Source: Alligator mississippiensis (Eukaryota > Chordata > Crocodylia > Alligatoridae). From it: DNA of 64,000 bases. The notes below the pieces were generated by a model that saw nothing but the letters and a program-made list of their open reading frames with translations, did not search any database and was not told the DNA's origin. The stretch lies in the NCBI RefSeq assembly GCF_030867095.1, contig NC_081836.1, positions 30,888,338 to 30,952,337 of the forward strand, in the 5' to 3' direction. Positions 47,721 through 59,730 of this stretch are shown here, one piece after another. A program made the position numbers and the translations under genes. The stretch's first letter is position 1. Each line of letters opens with the position of its first letter.

Positions 47721-47866
47721 CTGATTCTGAGCTGTGATCCATAATGGCAGCACTCCGTTATCCCACCATTCTGTCTTGTTTTGGGTTTCTTTATGGGAAA
47801 ACTTCTTCAGGGTTTGTGTGTTAAACATCAGATTATGAATCACTCCATGATCTTCAATCCAGCGAC
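47721..47866 (-). CDS. ENPP7: ENPP7-like exon 2 (substrate-pocket segment)
   Basis: This 146-nt exon belongs to an ectonucleotide pyrophosphatase/phosphodiesterase, a secreted or membrane-bound zinc ecto-enzyme; family member ENPP7 cleaves sphingomyelin at the gut brush border. The acceptor is a pyrimidine-rich tract ending ctag, which splits a glycine codon (phase 1). The donor is CAG|gtactg, phase 0. It encodes about 48 residues beginning GRWIEDHGVIHN and ending PLWITAQNQ. The Asn of GVIHN corresponds to human N96, which helps stabilise the transition state. An NKT glycosylation sequon precedes the WWDNG motif. The conserved order (ENHG, HN, WWDNG, WITAQ) makes the assignment firm. The donor is weak at +4 to +6, and a CR1 begins about 14 bp into the intron. 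The preceding exon should end in the TG that completes the family's LVTG motif. Confidence 0.88.
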
Positions 47867-48816
47867 CTAGAAGATAGAAAAGGGCAAGACTTGGGATACC
47901 ATGGAGAATATCTCCCAAAGGAAAATAATAACTATGGGCATTTGTATATGCCACGGTGTTTAATACTTATTAACTTAACAAGGATTAAAAATTTTAAACT
48001 TGTTTATTTTGGTGCATCAGGTTTGTGTAAGTAATGCCCAGTATTACTAATCCCCCCCGTCCACTGTCCACACCACACTGCTGAGAGCCTCACGTTAAGC
48101 CCTCCCCTCCCCCCTGCCTGCCAAGCTGCAGTTGCCCCAAAACCCTAACACTTGCACCCCCTAGGCTCCATCTGGTCTCCAGCTGGTGACCCCTGTGGTG
48201 GGGATCCTGATGCCAAGCCATGTGCATCCTCTCCTCCCCCCCATGTTAGAAAGTAATGTAAATTTATATATGAATTTTTAAAAACTATATATATCATATC
48301 AGAAATATACATTTCTATCGGGTGAGAGGAGCGGTTGCTGCCTTGGCTCTTCATCCTCCTCCACATCACCATTGGAGATTGTGGTTGTTGGTGCTGGCGG
48401 TGAGGTGGGCAGGTGAGTGGGTGGGTGGGTGGTGCTGTGTTTCTAAAACAGATGTGTGCCTTGAACACTTATTACAAAACTTAACAGTTTTTCTTTCAGT
48501 ATAAGGACTACAGGATCGTGCTATGCCTGCATTGCAGGACATCGGGATGAAATGCCACTCTCCTGGCCCCCCCACCCGGCCAGGGACCCCTGCACCGTGC
48601 CCTGTCTCCGCGCAGCTGTGGGAGCAGGGGAGTGGGGTGGCAGTTCAGGACAGTGGGATGAGCAGGGGCCAAAACAAAAACAAAAAATAGCAGCAGCAAT
48701 TGAAAGCAGCAGCTAGTGGACAAAGGCCTGAACTACAGAAATAGCTCAGTACCACCTGGTGCAAAAAGAAGGTAATTACATGTCTTTGAGTGCCTTTGTG
48801 TTTGTATGCAGTGACT
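47867..48816. other. Upstream intron of ENPP7-like gene
   Basis: No upstream ENPP exon recognised. C-rich patches (48047-48130, 48540-48620) and a gtgg/tggg run near 48415-48435 suggest a degraded GC-rich DNA element. Confidence 0.4.
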
Positions 48817-49300
48817 CCATAGACATAGACTCATAGACACTAGGGCTGGAAGGGACCTTGGAAGATCATCAAGTCCAGCCCCCTGCCCCAAGGGGCAGGA
48901 ATTCAGTTGGGGTCATAGGATCCCAGCAAGATAAACATCCAAATGTCTCTTGAAGGTGTTCAAAGTAGGTGCTTGAACCACCTCCGGCAGCAGTCTATTC
49001 CAAACCTTGGGGGCTTGGACAGTAAAGAAGTTCTTCCTTATGTCCAGCCTGAAACAGTCATGGAGGAGTTTGTGACCGTTTGACCTTGTCATCCCTTGCA
49101 GCGCTCTGGTGAACAAATGTTCCCCCAGATCCTGGTGAGTACCCCTGATAAACTTGTAGGTGGCCACTGGATAACTGCTGAGCCTGTGCTTTTCCAGACT
49201 GAAGAGTCCTTCTCTCAGCCTCTCATCATAAGGTCCATTTTCCTGACCTCTGATTATGTGCATGGCTCTCCTCTGCACTCTCTCAAGCTTCTCCACATCC
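48817..49300 (-). mobile_element. CR1 LINE 3' fragment (group C), minus strand
   Basis: The minus-strand frame 48913-49296 encodes MEKLERVQRRAMHIIRG and NGHKLLHDCFRLDIRKNFF. The 3' end lies at about 48817-48840. Confidence 0.9.
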
Positions 49301-49810
49301 TAATTCACGGCAAGTCAAACTAAATTACGCCCAAACAGTTTTACTTTAACACTCTGAAAAGAGTTTTAAAACATTGGGAAATCCCACTTGTGCAGAGAGA
49401 CAGGCTGTTGCAGTGCCTGAAAGGGCAACTATCATGACATGTACATGTACCCATTGTCACACAGATGAAGATCCTTGAACCATAATGCAGTAATTAATCA
49501 AGTAAGTGGCTATGCCTGTTCCATGTAACCTTTGTTTTTTGGCAAGGGTTAGAGGTGGGAACTCTAGTTTCAAAAGTCCTTCACCATCTGAGAAAAAAGA
49601 GTGAATATATTAGCTAGAAGCAATAGCAGGTATCTGGTGGTTAGCTACAGTGGAAAACAGATAATCATCTTCTGTATTGTATGAGTAAAACAGAATATGC
49701 ATCTTGATAACCCTACAGGAATCTTATTTGTAATTGTTACTTTTTCCTATAGGTATTGCATTCTTCTACCTAGCTAACTGCTTTTCCAGCTGGTGGTGGA
49801 ATTTTCAAAA
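49301..49810. other. Intronic, no gene recognised
   Basis: Unique sequence between two minus-strand CR1 copies. Confidence 0.4.
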
Positions 49811-52090
49811 AAATCATAGAAAATTAGGATTTGAAGGGACCTCAGGAGGTCATGTAGTCCACCCCACTGCTCAAAGCAGGGCCATCCCGAACTAGATCAT
49901 CCCAGCCAAAGCTTTGTCTAGCAGGGTCTTGAAAACCTCTGAGGATGTAGATTCCACAACCTCTCTGGGTATCCTGTTTCAGTGCTTCACCACCATTCAA
50001 GTGGGAAAAATCTCTTAATATCTAACCTAAACTTCCCCTGCTGCAACTTGAGACAGTTGCCCCTTGTACTGCCATCTGCCACCACTGAGAACAGTCTAGC
50101 TCCATCCTCCTTTGAACCCCGCTTCAGGTAGTTGAAAGCTACTATTAAATCCTCTCTCAGTGTCCTCTTCTCCAGACTAAATAAGTCCAGTTCCCTCAGC
50201 CTCTCATCATAAGTCATGTGCCCCAGTCTCCTAACCATTTTTGTTGCCTTCTGCTGGACTCTCTCCAATTTGTCCATTTTCTGTAGGGGGGGCAAACTGA
50301 ACACAGTACTCCAGATGTAGCTTCACAGGTGCTGAATAGAAGGGAATATTCACTTCCCTGGACCTACTGGCAACACTCCTACCAATGCAGCCCAGTATGC
50401 CATTAGCCTTTTTGGCAACAAGGGCACACTGCTGACTCATTTTCAGCTTATTGTCCACTGTAACCCCCAGGTCCTTTTCTGCAGAGCTGCTGCCCAGCCC
50501 CCAGCCTGTACCGGAGCATGGGACTGTTCCATCCTAAGTGCAGGACTTTGCACTTGTCCTTGTTGAACCTCATGAGATTTCTTTTGGTCCAATCCTCCAA
50601 TTTGTCTAGGTCGCTCTGAATCCTACCCCTACCCTCCAGCATGTCTAGTACTCCCCACAGCATTGTGTCATCTGCAAACATGCTGAGGGTGCACTCCATC
50701 CTATCTTCCAGGTAGTTGATGAAGACATTGAATAAAACTAGGTTCAGGATTGACTCCTGGTTCACTCCACTTGATATTGGTTGCCAAATAGACATCGAGC
50801 CATTGATTATTACCCTCTGAGCCCAATGGTCCAGCCAGTTTTCTATCCACCTAACAGTCCATTCATCCAGTCTGTACTTCCTTAGCTTGTCTGTGAGACT
50901 GTTGTGGGAGACTGTATCGAAAGCCTTGCTAAAATCAAGGTACACCCCATCCACTGGTCTCCCTGCATCCACAGAGCCAGTCATCTCATCTTAGAAGGCA
51001 ATCAGGTTGTTCAGGCATGGCATCGTTGGTGAATCCATGTTCCCTGTTACTAATCACATTTTTTCTTGTGCAAGTGCTTTGAAATGGATTCCTTGAGGAC
51101 CTTCTCTGTGATTTTTCCAGGGACTGTGGTGAGGCTGACTGGTCTGTAGTTCCCTGGATCCTCCTTTTTCCCTTTCTTAAATGTGGGGAATATATTTGCC
51201 CTTTTCCAATCATCCAAGACCTCTCCTGATCTCCATGAGTTTTCAAAGATGATGGCCAGTGGCTTTGCGATCTCATCAGCCAACTCCCTCAGCACCCTCG
51301 GGTCCATCCCATCCTGCCCCATGGACTTGTATATATCCAGCTTTTCTAAATAGTCCCTAACCTGTTCCTTCCCCACTGAAGGATGCTCACCTCCTCCCCA
51401 AACTGTGCTGCCAGGTGCAGTAGTCTGGGAGCTGACCTTGCCTGTGAAGACTGAGGCAAAAAAGGCATAGGGCACTTCAGCCTTTTCTGCATCCTCTGTC
51501 ACAAGGTTGCGTCCCCCATTCAGTAAGGGACCCGCACTTTCCCTGATCCTGCTCTTGCTACTGACATACTTGTGGGAACTTCTTGTTACTTTTCACTTCC
51601 CTTGCTAGTTGAAACTCCAAGTGCACTTTGGCTTTCCTGATTTCATTCCTGCATGCTTGAGCAATGATCTTATATTCTTTCCTAGTTATTTGTCCAAGTT
51701 TCCACTTTTTATAAGCTTCCTCTTTGTGATTTTTTTACTGAAGAGTTTCCTGCTAAGTCAAGTTGGTCTTCTACATACTTCCTAGTCTTCCTGCTCATTG
51801 GGATGGTTTGTTTCTGTCCTCTCAATAAGATTTCTTTAAAGTATGGCCAGGTCTCCTGGACTCCTCTCCCCCTCAGACTGGCATGCCAGGGGATCCTGCC
51901 CATGAGTTCCCTGAGCAAGTCCCAGGCTGCTTTTCTGAAGTCTGGGGTCCTTGCTCTCCATCCTTCCATTTCTCAGGGTCCTGAACTCAATCATCTCGTG
52001 GTCACTGCTTCCCAAGTTGCCATCCACTACTGCATTTCCCACCAATTCATCCCTGCTTGTGAGCAGCAGGTCAAGAGAAGCATGACCCTT
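49811..52090 (-). mobile_element. CR1 LINE, 2.3-kb copy (group D), minus strand
   Basis: The longest CR1 here. From the right, it carries the end of the endonuclease domain ([14 protein letters not shown], near 51980-52020), the linker (51709-51969), SMGQDGMDPRVLRELAD (near 51300), [15 protein letters not shown] (near 50930), the ADD box FADDTMLWG (near 50660) and the C-terminus. Frameshifts separate these blocks. It is about 5 kb upstream of exon 2 in the same orientation as the gene. Confidence 0.93.
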
Positions 52091-53957
52091 TTTCTTTCAC
52101 TCCTTATCCTAATCTACTTTGCAGTGTTGCTGCAGGCTGCTAAATAGCTGTTTTGATCTGGAAATTGCTAAATTGCTATATTTGTAGTTGTGTGGGGGAA
52201 ACAATTACTTGGCATCTTGTATATAGCTTGCAAAATTGTAAAATTAGTTAAGTGGGAAGAAATAGCATTTTGGGATGCAAGGTGTTATGTAACAATGACC
52301 TTGTAATAAAGCAGGCATGAGTTGCTTTTATCTTTGAATGAATGGACTATGTCACCAGAACTATGGAGTGCACATATCTTGTCTCATAACAGTCTACTAC
52401 TGGAATAGGTGTAGATGTATGGATGAGCTAAAACAATACAAAGCATAAGCTTCTGCATGGAATAGGAAAGCTGATTCAAGGAACAAGTTAGATGAATCAT
52501 GAATCAATGACAAACCATTTAACTCGTCCAATCTCATCTGGGATTCCTGAACTTAAGTCACTGGGAGTTTGCTGTCCCACTATCTCAAAACTGTCATGCT
52601 GAGATATTTTTTGTTTCTTATAGATTAGTTTGCCGCCATGAAAATATATGGTGGGCATCTGATGTCACGTATCCATAGGTAATTATATCAGACACCTGCC
52701 AAAACCCATTTGCTTGTGTAATGCTGTGCTGTTGCAGACATCAAGAGACAGATCTGTGCTCTTAAAAGGAAAATAGTAGGGGGGAGGGTAATCAAAACAA
52801 TGGTCTAAATTTCCATTTTGCTTGTGAAGATTAGTCATCCCAGTGTTAGGCCAATTCCACAAGTGTGAGATGTGAAATGCTTCATTCCCATAGGCTTCAG
52901 CACCATTGCAGCAGTGGCCAGGATGCGGCTTTGAGTTTCTAAAATACTCTTTGAAAGCTAATGGATTGACCAATACTGCCTAGCCAAGAGTAAGTACTGG
53001 AAAGAAGGGGGAAAATGGAGTTTCATGGATTTTCACTGGCATCATCATATTTATTATAACCCCTTTTGTAAGAGGGTGCGGGTGTTGGGCAGTGCTGACT
53101 CATTTTCTCCAGAAGTATCTCAGTTTAATGGAAGGGTACAAACAAGTTTGATATATTTATACTTAAGCATCCAAACAGCAAGCTGTAACCCACCATGGAA
53201 ACCTGATCACAAAATTATTCCTTTCAGCAGCGCAACTTAAAACCCCAACTCCAATAGTCTCACAAGGACCCTTCAGGGTGAGACTCCTCACCTTGTGCAC
53301 AGCCCCAGCTGTCTCAGATGGCACTAGAACTTTCACTGCTACACAATCACATTGATGAATTAACTTATGCAGCCTTTTAAGTGCAAGTAACAAAGGCCCT
53401 GCTTTGTCTGTGCAATCAGATTCTCTCTCTGCTCGGGTCTCCTCAGTGGGCAAGTCAATCCAGCTCCCAGCTGTACTTAGGCTTGGCTCCTCTGCAGTCT
53501 CCCTGGGGTCTCTTTCAGTGGTGTGAAGAGCACATCAGGGATCAAGACCTCTCCCCTGTTCCTTCCACAGGACTCTGGGCAAAATAGCCCCCACATTGCA
53601 GCTCCTTTTTTCCACTTCCCCTTTTGCTAGCCCTCAAAACAGCCTTAGGGCTGTAGTTCACCGCAGCCCTCTGGGTCTGATTTTCCTCGGCTTGGGGTGC
53701 CCCCACATGCTTTGCTTAAACACCCTTGCAACCCAGGGATGGGAGTTACATTTAAAAAACAGACAGTCCTATTAAGAGGAAAATGGCAGGGTATTAACTT
53801 GGCAATAAACTCACACTGTATTTACCGGTATTTCAAATAGATTACATACAACTAGTCTTGGTAATCCATGAAAGGAAAGGTGGTAGAATCAGGCCCTTAT
53901 TCTGACAGTATATTGGGGTCTTTAGTGTAAATAAAAAGCAATGCCTCCATCATTCAT
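52091..53957. other. Intronic or upstream, no gene recognised
   Basis: 1.9 kb of unique sequence. I looked for ENPP exon 1 on the minus strand and did not find it. No RNA gene seen. Confidence 0.4.
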
Positions 53958-54871
53958 ACTCTGTCCAAGTTTGCAGATGACACAAAGCTATGGGGAGAAG
54001 TGGACACGCCGGAGGGCAGGGAACAGCTGCAGGCAGACCTGGATAGGTTGGACAAGTGGGCAGAAAACAACAGGATGCAGTTCAACAAGGAGAAATGCAA
54101 AGTGCTGCACCTAGGGAGGAAAAATGTCCAGCACACCTACAGCCTAGGGAATGACCTGCTGGGTGGCACAGAGGTGGAAAGGGATCTTGGAGTCCTAGTG
54201 GACTCCAAGATGAACATGAGCCGGCAGTGTGACGAAGCCATCAGAAAAGCCAATGGCACTTTATCGTGCATCAGCAGATGCATGACGAATAGGTCCAAGG
54301 AGGTGATACTTCCCCTCTATAGGGCGCTGGTCAGACCGCAGTTGGAGTACTGCGTGCAATTCTGGGCGCCACACTTCAAAAAGGATGTGGATAACCTGGA
54401 GAGGGTCCAGAGAAGGGCAACTCGTATGGTCAAGGGCCTGCAGACCAAGCCCTACGAGGAGAGACTAGAGAAACTGGACCTTTTCAGCCTCCGCAAGAGA
54501 AGGTTGAGAGGCGACCTTGTGGCTGCCTTTAAGTTCATCACGGGGGGCACAGAAGGGAATTGGTGAGTATTTATTCACCAAGGCGCCCCCGGGGTTTACA
54601 AGAAACAATGGCCACAAGCTAGCAAAGAGCAGATTTAGACTGGACATTAGGAAGAACTTCTTCACAGTTCGAGTGGCCAAGGTCTGGAACGGGCTCCCAA
54701 GGGAGGTGGTGCTCTCCCCTACTCTGGGGGTCTTCAAGAGGAGGTTAGACGAGTATCTAGCTGGGGTCATCTAGACCCAGCACTCTTTCCTGCTTATGCA
54801 GGGGGTCGGGCTCGATGATCTATTGAGGTCCCTTCCGACCCTAACATCTATGAATCTATGAATCTATGAAT
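53958..54871 (+). mobile_element. CR1 LINE 3' fragment (group A), near-identical to 19438-20345
   Basis: Abruptly 5'-truncated at the catalytic box (FADDTKLWG). It follows the 18.4-20.3 kb copy with about 18 differences by eye over 905 bp. One inserted G near 54545 shifts the frame, so the product splits into 54000-54566 and 54517-54774. The 3' tail has three tctatgaa units. Confidence 0.95.
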
Positions 54872-55034
54872 CATGACACTCAGAATGTTGTGTTAGACAA
54901 GATATCAAGGTTATTTCCACATGGTGAAATGGCAAGCTTCCTCTGCACCAGCTAGCTCAGGAATGAGAGGTGGTTGTAGTTGTATGAGCACAGAGCTCTT
55001 GCTAGGCTAATTCGCTTTGTACAAAATGTACAAA

Positions 55035-56780
55035 GCAACTTGGGCAATAGATGGCAACTTGGGCAGCAGTGACCATGAGATAATTGAGTTTAGGATCCTG
55101 AGGAAAGGAAGGCTGGAGAGCAGCAGGGTAAGGACCCTGGACCTCAGAAGAGCAGACTTTCACTTGCTCAGGAAACTCATGGGCAGGATCCCCTGGGAAG
55201 CCAGTCTCAGGAGGAGAGGAGTCCAGGAGAGGTGGCTGTACTTTAAAGCAGCCTTACTGATAGTGCAGGAACAAACCATCCCAATGAGCAGGAAGACTAG
55301 CACGTATGGCAGAAGAGCAGCTTGACTTCGCAGAAAACTCTTCAGTAAACTAAATCACAAAAAGGAATTTTGTAAGAAGTGGAAACTTGGAAAAATAACT
55401 AGGGAGGTATATAGGAGCATTGCTTGGGTATACAGGGATGAAGTGAGGAAGGCCAAAGCGCAATCAAGTTGCAGCTAGCAAGGGAGGTGAAGGGTAACAA
55501 GGTTTTCTACAAGTACGGAAGGAACAAGAGGAGAATCAGAGAATGCGTGGGTCCCTTACTGAATGGGGGAGGCAACCTAATGAGACAGGATTCAGAAAAG
55601 GCTGAAGTACTCAGTGCCTTTTTTACCTCAATCTTCACAGGCCAGGTCATCTCCCAGACAGCTGTACCAGGCTGCACAGTTTGGGGGGGAGGTGAGCAGC
55701 CAGCAGTGGTGAAAGAACAGGTTAGAGACTATTTAGAAAAGCTGGACATGTACAAGTTCATGGGGCTGGATCGGATGGACCCAGGGGTGCTGAGGGAGTT
55801 GGTTGATGTCACTGCAGAGCTGCTGGTCATCATCTTTGAAAACTCATGACAATCAGGAGAGGTCCCAGATGACTGGAAAAGGGCAAACATAGTTCCCATA
55901 TTTAAGAAAGGGAAGAAAGAAGATCCAGGGAACTACAGACCAGTCAGCTTCATCTTAGTCCCGGGAAAAATAATGGAGCAGATCCTTAAAGAATCCATTG
56001 CTAAGCACTTGAAGTAGAAGAAGGTGATTAGGAACACTCAGCACTAACAGCAAGTCATGCCTGACCAACCTGATTGCCTTCTAAGATGAGATGATTGGCT
56101 CTGTGGACATAGGGAGTCCAGTGGAATTGGTATACCTTGATTTTAGCAAGGCTTTTGATACAGTCTCCCACAACTTTCTTCCAGACAAGCTAATGAAATA
56201 CAGGCTGGATGAATGGACTGTTAGGTGGATAGAAAACTGGCTGGAGCATTGGGGTCAGAAGGTAGTAATTGATAGCTACTAGTATCAAGTAGAGTGCCCC
56301 AGCAGTCAGTCTTGGGGCCGGTTTTGTCCAATGTCTTGATCAATGACCTGGAAGATGGCATAGAGTGCAGCCTCAGCAAGTTTGCAGAAGACACCAAGCT
56401 GTGGGGAGTAGTATATATGCTGGAGGGTAGGGGTAGGATTCAGAGTGACCTAGACAAATTGCAGGATTGGACCAAAAGAAATCTCAGGTGGTTCAACAAG
56501 GACAAGTGCAAAGTCCTGCACTTAGGATGGAATAATCCCATGTACCCGTACAGGCTGGGGCTGACTGGATGGGCAGCAGCTTTGCAGAAAAGGACCTGGG
56601 GGTTACAGTGGACAATAAGCTGAATATGAGCCAACAGTGAGCCCTTGTTGCAAAGAAGGCTAATGGCATACTGGGCTGCATTGGTAGGTGTGTTGCCAGC
56701 AGGTCAAGGGAAGTGATTATTTTCTTCTATTCAGCATTGGTGATACCACATCTGGAGTAATGTGTCCAGTTTTCTGCATG
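55035..56780 (+). mobile_element. CR1 LINE (group D) lacking its 3' end
   Basis: Runs from the endonuclease C-terminus ([14 protein letters not shown], near 55045) through the RT ([15 protein letters not shown] near 56130, FAEDTKLWG near 56385) to an LEYCVQF-equivalent segment near 56760. It stops there without the usual 3' terminus. The catalytic box reads FAED, not FADD, and frameshifts and stops are frequent. Confidence 0.9.
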
Positions 56781-57866
56781 TGTAGACACCTGTCCAGGCA
56801 TGGGTGATTGGTGCCTCCTGAGTCTGGGGGGCACCAGATCCCTGACCAGGAGGTGGGGGGGTTCCCCCAGTGGCCAATCACAAACTTCCGCTGGTACTTC
56901 TGGTTTCGTGGCTGACACTTCCAGGGGGTGCATGGCTGGTTTCACAGGGTGCATGTGCACCTCCTATGTGTCACCAATATGCCCAGGAGTGTTTACTTAT
57001 GAGTGGTTTACTCACAGGTAAACTGATCCCAGATCAAATGCATGTTTAGATGCATCCAGTGCTAGATATATCTGTGCCAGCTTTACCCTTGAGCTAGAAC
57101 TAGTGGCATTACACCAATTATGAAAGCAGGCACTCTGTGCAAGCTGACTCCGTAGCCACTCTTGTGCAGGTCCAGAGGTCTATGTTTGCTGGTACACACA
57201 AAAAGATACTCAGTCTAACTAAAGAACAAGGAAGCCAAAAAATACTTGTTAGAGTCTGACTGTGTTTCCCCTCCAGTATTGATTGTCTTAGAAGGACATT
57301 GCTGTTAGGCCTGAAAAAATATACTGTGTTCCAAAACGACTGAAATAATTCAATGCAAATTCATGAATACATTGAATTATTTCAGGCAAAAATTGGAAAA
57401 TATGAGGAAAAGTTAAAACTTTATTTACTTATTTGTTAAATTAGGGTTTTTTTACTTATTTGTTTACTTATTTGTTAAATGAGGTATTAATTTTTTCCTC
57501 TTGAATCAACATTTCATTTTGAAAGTTACCTAACTTGACATTTTAAAAAGGTAAAATAATTTATTTATTTATTTATGTGTGGCCAGCAAATGAAAATACA
57601 TTTATTTATACAGCTCTAAGTGCTATCCATTAACAGTAATTTCATTCTGGAGGGAGGGGAGAATCCACTGTTTAAACATTCAAGTGGCAAAATAACTCTT
57701 GCCTGGCCAGAGATGGAAAAATGTAAAGATGTATTATTATTATTAGAACTGCTATATCAAATTGTTGTTGAAAGAAATAACCAAAGATAGGACAATTGCA
57801 TTAATAAGGATGGTAAACACTCAGAGAACAAAGCACAGGTCTGTCTACTGGCTCTTTGGTCTATAT
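56781..57866. other. Unassigned sequence with a possible DNA-element piece
   Basis: At 56790-56990, ends with catgggtgattggtg on the left and, inward from the right, gggcatattggtgac resemble terminal inverted repeats. No target duplication was found. The rest is A/T-rich unique DNA with an atttattt repeat near 57560. Confidence 0.35.
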
Positions 57867-58185
57867 CAATGGTTCTCTACCTTTTTTATAACAGGACCCA
57901 TCAATGGCCAGTCCTGTCCCAGTACCCCTTACTTCAAACCCACTGCCCCCAGGCCCCAGCCCCACAGTGTGTGGGGCAGGGGGCAGGTGTGTGGGGCAGG
58001 GGGGCCCAAACAGCCCCAAGCAGCCCCTTGCCAGCTGGAACTCCGCCAGCCTATAAGGGAAAAGCCACAGTTTCCCACATTTTTTTTTCTTTAAAGGAGA
58101 ATCCACTTTTAAAGTTTGTTCACAACTGTTTCATATATTCTTGTGACCCACTTTTGAGTCACGACCCATGGGTTCAGACACGCTG
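57867..58185. mobile_element. hAT MITE, 319 bp
   Basis: Flanks gtctatat (57859-57866) and ttctatat (58186-58193) match at 7 of 8. Ends are caatggttctctacc and, inward from the right, cagcgtgtctgaacc, the family of cagtggttctcaacc MITEs. Confidence 0.8.
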
Positions 58186-58193
58186 TTCTATAT

Positions 58194-58887
58194 GACTTGA
58201 AAGGATTATCTTTTCAGTAGATGTAAATAGACAGTCACAACTGAATTCTGTCTTCTCACTGGGCACCTGTGTTTATGTGTACCTTCATATTTGTCATTCT
58301 TTTGTGTTCCATGAAGTACAGATGGTGTCACTTGGTTCCTGGTTCCTTTGGTAGCATTTACACAATGCCAGCTCCCTTTTTTAATTTGATGATTTTTGCT
58401 AATCTACCACTGTTAGTCTTGCTTCTGGTGCTAGTAATACAAAGCAATGTTTGTTTTCAAAGACTGTAATTAGTTATTCATTATGGTATAATGCAGAGAA
58501 AGACAAAGGAAAATCCAGCTCTGCATAATACTCAATGATAGCACCACCACAAAGTTTCAACAGAGAGTGGTGACCTGGCCAAGATCACACACTAAGTCAA
58601 GGAGAGGACTGGGACTAGTATGTAATTCTTTTTGATGCCCAGTCCTGAATGCTGACCGTTAGATCACCATGCCTCTTATGCCAGCCTCCCTCTTTGAATT
58701 TCTAGAGAAGGCCTGATTTGTGTTCATCCTTTGTGGAAGAGGAGTCCTGAAGTTTGATCGAGAAAGATCTACTCAGATTTGTGCCCACAGGTACAGAGTA
58801 GCCTAAGTGTATGTCTGTATGAGCACATGCAGTCTTGTTGGAGAGAGGGGAAAAAGTAGCAGTAATTCTACCAGGGAAAGAAAAACA
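58194..58887. other. No gene recognised
   Basis: Unique sequence between two DNA elements. Confidence 0.4.
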
Positions 58888-59354
58888 CAAAGGCTGTCTA
58901 CATGAGCACAGACATTTGGTTCCTTGGGGACAACTAGTATCAGGACACCTTGTGCTGCTGCTAGTTGTCCCTGGGGAATGCTTGTGCCATGCACCGTTTG
59001 TTGCACAGCAGGTTGCCATGGGTGGGATAGGGGAGGTTGGGGCCAGCACTGGGCTGTCCCCAGCAGCCTTGCTTGGGGTCCTGGGGCCTCCTAGGGCTGC
59101 AGCAGTGGCGATCCTACCACTTGGAGCCTGTCCGGCAGTCAGATTGTGGCTCTGGGCAGCCAGGCTCTGGTTTTGAGGCCTCTCTGCCTTTTTTTGTTTT
59201 TTGCAGGTTTTTTTGACCCTTGGGTATCCCAGGGCAAAACTCCCACATTGTGCTGCTCCTTTACAGCACAGCTGAATGTGCAGTATGTGGCACTGCAGAC
59301 GTGTCTGCGACACCACCTACCGTACGGCTGTGCTCATCTGGATGCGGCCAAGGT
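58888..59354. mobile_element. Candidate DNA element with inverted ends and internal hairpin
   Basis: Left text ggctgtctacatgagcacag and, inward from the right, ggccgcatccagatgagc form an imperfect inverted pair. A strong hairpin (58922-58937 with 58961-58976) lies inside. No target duplication found. The 204-codon minus-strand frame over this region has no recognisable domain. Confidence 0.4.
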
Positions 59355-59730
59355 GCTTAAGTTACCAGAAACATGTGTGCAACTGGAATACTGTTGGAGA
59401 AAACTAGTCACAGACAGAGGATTAAAAGAGCTAAATGTAAATAGGACCAGCTTGGAATGATATGGCAGAAGATCCTGAGAAAGCGCACAAAAAGAGGATA
59501 AAAGGAGCCTTCCTTCTGCTTATTCCCCTACACTGTGGCTCATAGTCTGCAGTCATGGCTCTTACCCTGAGTACCAATATACCAATCCAAAGGCGGGTAT
59601 TTTCTGGGGGAGCCAGCCATGTCTCCTCATGTTTTCTGTTGTATGAGGGGAGTAAAACTCTTTGTTCTACACATGTAAGTGCATATATTAGTCCTGCACA
59701 TTTCTTGGCATGTTCTGAAAGGGCACTGAT
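59355..59730. other. No gene recognised
   Basis: Short unique interval before the CR1. Confidence 0.4.

Larger units (their letters stand above)
15341..47866 (-). other. ENPP7: ENPP7-like gene, visible span (3 exons, 2 introns)
   Basis: Three minus-strand exons form one gene in the order 47866-47721, 27208-26585, 15708-15341. The introns are about 20.5 kb and 10.9 kb. Both internal junctions are phase 0 and the exon 2 acceptor is phase 1. The encoded segments run in the same order as mammalian ENPP7, covering roughly human residues 85 to the C-terminus. The first ~84 residues (signal peptide, first metal aspartate, nucleophile threonine) should lie in an upstream exon that I did not find between 47867 and 64000. 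ENPP7 is preferred over ENPP4 and ENPP5 because of the residues around the last metal histidine (GDHGFDNE, then MDMKTIF). Non-mammalian vertebrates often carry more than one ENPP7-like gene, so orthology to the human gene is not proven. Confidence 0.85.

Noticed and set aside
47867..53957. Minus-strand frames as possible ENPP first exons
   Set aside because: None contains the FDGFRW or TSPCHF motifs. Most are CR1 or low-complexity sequence.
58702..59316. 204-codon open frame on the minus strand
   Set aside because: No signal peptide, domain or splice sites recognised. It overlaps a hairpin-bearing candidate DNA element and has open frames on the other strand too.
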